The notes below the pieces were generated by a model that saw only the letters and a list, made by a program, of their open reading frames with translations, searched no databases and was not told the origin of the DNA. The position numbers were made by a program, and so were the translations under genes. Of a DNA stretch of 15,367 nucleotides, positions 14,601-15,367 are shown piece after piece. Positions within the stretch are counted from its first letter, which is position 1. Every line of letters starts with the position of its first letter. Origin of the DNA: Burkholderiales bacterium (GTDB lineage: Bacteria > Pseudomonadota > Gammaproteobacteria > Burkholderiales > SG8-39). The stretch is from the NCBI GenBank assembly GCA_020846575.1, contig JADLDQ010000169.1, forward strand, positions 1 through 15,367, given 5' to 3'.

Positions 14601-14645
14601 CTCCTTCTTGACTTACTCAATCGAACGTCCTTCGATCTAGATCAA
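14601..14645 (-). promoter_or_regulatory. Upstream control region of the GT4 gene: strong SD, inverted repeat, FNR-like palindrome
   Basis: Reading from the gene outward on the plus-strand numbering: CTCCTT at 14601-14606 is the minus-strand AAGGAG ribosome binding site. ATCGAA (14620-14625) and TTCGAT (14631-14636) form a perfect 6-base inverted repeat with a 5-base spacer. TCGATCTAGATCAA (14632-14645) is centred on the perfect palindrome GATCTAGATC (14634-14643). It matches nine of the ten fixed bases of the FNR/Anr-type consensus TTGAT-N4-ATCAA. The two elements overlap. A clear sigma-70 promoter is not evident. Binding by an FNR-family regulator is only a suggestion. Confidence 0.35.
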
Positions 14646-15315
14646 TACGGTGGCGGGGAGGTGGGGGGCCAGACTGCTCAGCGCAATACAAAGGTGAGGT
14701 GCGCCCTGCATGCAACGATCCTTGCTGCTCCGCTTCATGCCCATGTCGATCAGCTTGCCATCGATCCCGCGAGGGCGCTCGTGCAACGGGGGGACGGCCG
14801 TGCGCGGGAGTGTGCATGCAGCGCGGATGGGCGCTTGCCGGATGCAGGGGCAGTCCTGCCGGGTGGCGCCTGCCTCGAGTCGCCGCCTCATATCAGTGCT
14901 GGCGCTGGTTCTGGTGTCGTACCCGGGCGGGGTGCGTGCCATCGACCTCGCAAGCGCTCGTGGACGGCATCCGCGCCTGGCCTGACATTCCCGCCCGGGA
15001 TCGCCTGATCGGCAAGCCGATGGCCAGCGCGTCCAGCTCGGTGACGGCGCCGGCAAACGGGCCTTGTTTCAGGCCGCCGCCAGCAACGGCGGTGCCCTTA
15101 TGGGCCTGGTGGCGTGCCAGAGCGATGTCCAGCGATCTTTCTGGGTGTACGCGAACCACCCGGACCTTTTCGAGCGCGCTTGCGAGTTCGACTACCTGGA
15201 GCGCAACGGCACGCAGGCGCAGCAGCACGACCTCGGGGTAAGGGGCCGCGAAAGAATAACTCCCTTTGTTCAAGTTGGGCGGATCACGTAGTTCCATCGA
15301 GGCAGGAGGGGATCA
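14646..15315. other. 670-base stretch without an intact recognisable gene
   Basis: From 14646 to about 14826 I see only short open stretches in several frames, none with family motifs, and a G-rich run near 14650-14670. From 14827 on there are coding-like fragments, described separately as a possible pseudogene. A continuous minus-strand frame also runs from ATG 15297 to 14893 (134 residues, starting MELRDPPNLNKG). Its composition is unremarkable and it matches nothing I know; it may only be the shadow of the plus-strand remnant. The segment 15250-15320 is clearly less GC-rich than the rest and may carry regulatory sequence for a gene beginning at the right edge. Confidence 0.45.
14827..15291 (+). 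pseudogene. Possible frameshifted or decayed gene of unknown function
   Basis: In one frame ATG 14827 or 14842 begins a peptide with an arginine-rich start and a hydrophobic core RRLISVLALVLVSYPGGVRA, resembling a signal peptide. That frame stops at 14983-14985. From about 14953 a second frame reads smoothly as QALVDGIRAWPDIPARDRLI. From about 15040 the first frame again reads like protein (residues such as FQAAASNGGALMGLVACQSD and FWVYANHPDLFERACEFDYL) and ends at TAG 15289-15291. Third-position GC is high in the fragments that read well. A secreted protein of about 150 residues broken by two frame changes would explain this. I do not recognise the family. The alternatives are a minus-strand gene in 14893-15297, or chance open frames in GC-rich DNA. 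Sequencing error is also possible. Confidence 0.3.
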
Positions 15316-15367
15316 TTGTTGATGGGCAGATCTCGCATGGCAGTGTCGGGGATCGTGGTGCCCTTGG
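15316..15367 (+). CDS. Possible start of a gene cut by the window edge
   Basis: AGGAGG at 15304-15309 is followed, in one frame, by TTG 15316, TTG 15319 and ATG 15322 (spacings 6, 9 and 12 bases), with another ATG at 15337. The frame stays open to the window end (from ATG 15322: MGRSRMAVSGIVVPL). The strong Shine-Dalgarno and the lower GC just upstream support a real start, but only about 16 codons are visible and no function can be proposed. Confidence 0.35.
   Translation, partial: MLMGRSRMAVSGIVVPL

Noticed and set aside
1..15367. CRISPR array, tRNA, rRNA, insertion sequence, phage or toxin-antitoxin genes
   Set aside because: No regularly spaced repeats, no RNA-gene signatures, no transposase or integrase motifs, and no terminal inverted repeats were found on either strand.

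Overview
This is a very GC-rich window (roughly 70% by eye) from a Gram-negative bacterium. MsbA, three GT9 (heptosyltransferase-type) proteins and an O-antigen ligase point to lipopolysaccharide (LPS) assembly. The GC content and gene style suggest a beta- or gammaproteobacterium, with beta slightly favoured, but no marker gene here settles the taxonomy. I read it as an LPS core / O-antigen glycan cluster: eight glycosyltransferases (three GT9, three GT4, one GT2, one CgeB-like), two SAM methyltransferases, one NodB-type polysaccharide deacetylase, one lipid A-core flippase and the C-terminal part of an O-antigen ligase.

Layout. Positions 1-654 (+) hold the end of the O-antigen ligase gene. 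It converges on a seven-gene minus-strand operon (8787 down to 691) in the order msbA, GT4, deacetylase, GT9, GT4, GT9, methyltransferase. Every one of its six junctions is a 4-base ATGA or GTGA start/stop overlap, so the block is tightly coupled in translation. Divergent from msbA is a single GT9 gene (8874-9935, +). It is followed by a hairpin and a tandem repeat in the convergent gap up to 10126. Next is a two-gene minus-strand unit, a CgeB-like glycosyltransferase followed by a GT2 that appears to start at TTG. Divergent from that unit is a methyltransferase (+), which converges on a stand-alone GT4 (-). The GT4 has a strong Shine-Dalgarno sequence and an FNR-like palindrome upstream.

The last 0.7 kb (14646-15315) has no intact gene I can defend. 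It shows pieces of coding-like sequence in two plus-strand frames, suggesting a degraded gene, and a competing antisense frame. A new gene may begin at about 15316, preceded by AGGAGG.

How the genes fit together (inference): glycosyltransferases extend a lipid-linked core or side chain at the cytoplasmic face of the inner membrane. The deacetylase and methyltransferases could trim or cap sugars. MsbA flips lipid A-core to the periplasmic face, and the ligase joins O-antigen to it there. Sugar specificities cannot be read from sequence. I found no tRNA, rRNA, CRISPR array, insertion sequence or phage gene. I did not find a clearly novel system; the most distinctive points are the fully overlapped operon, the deacetylase inside it, a GT9 with altered motifs, and the right-end remnant.
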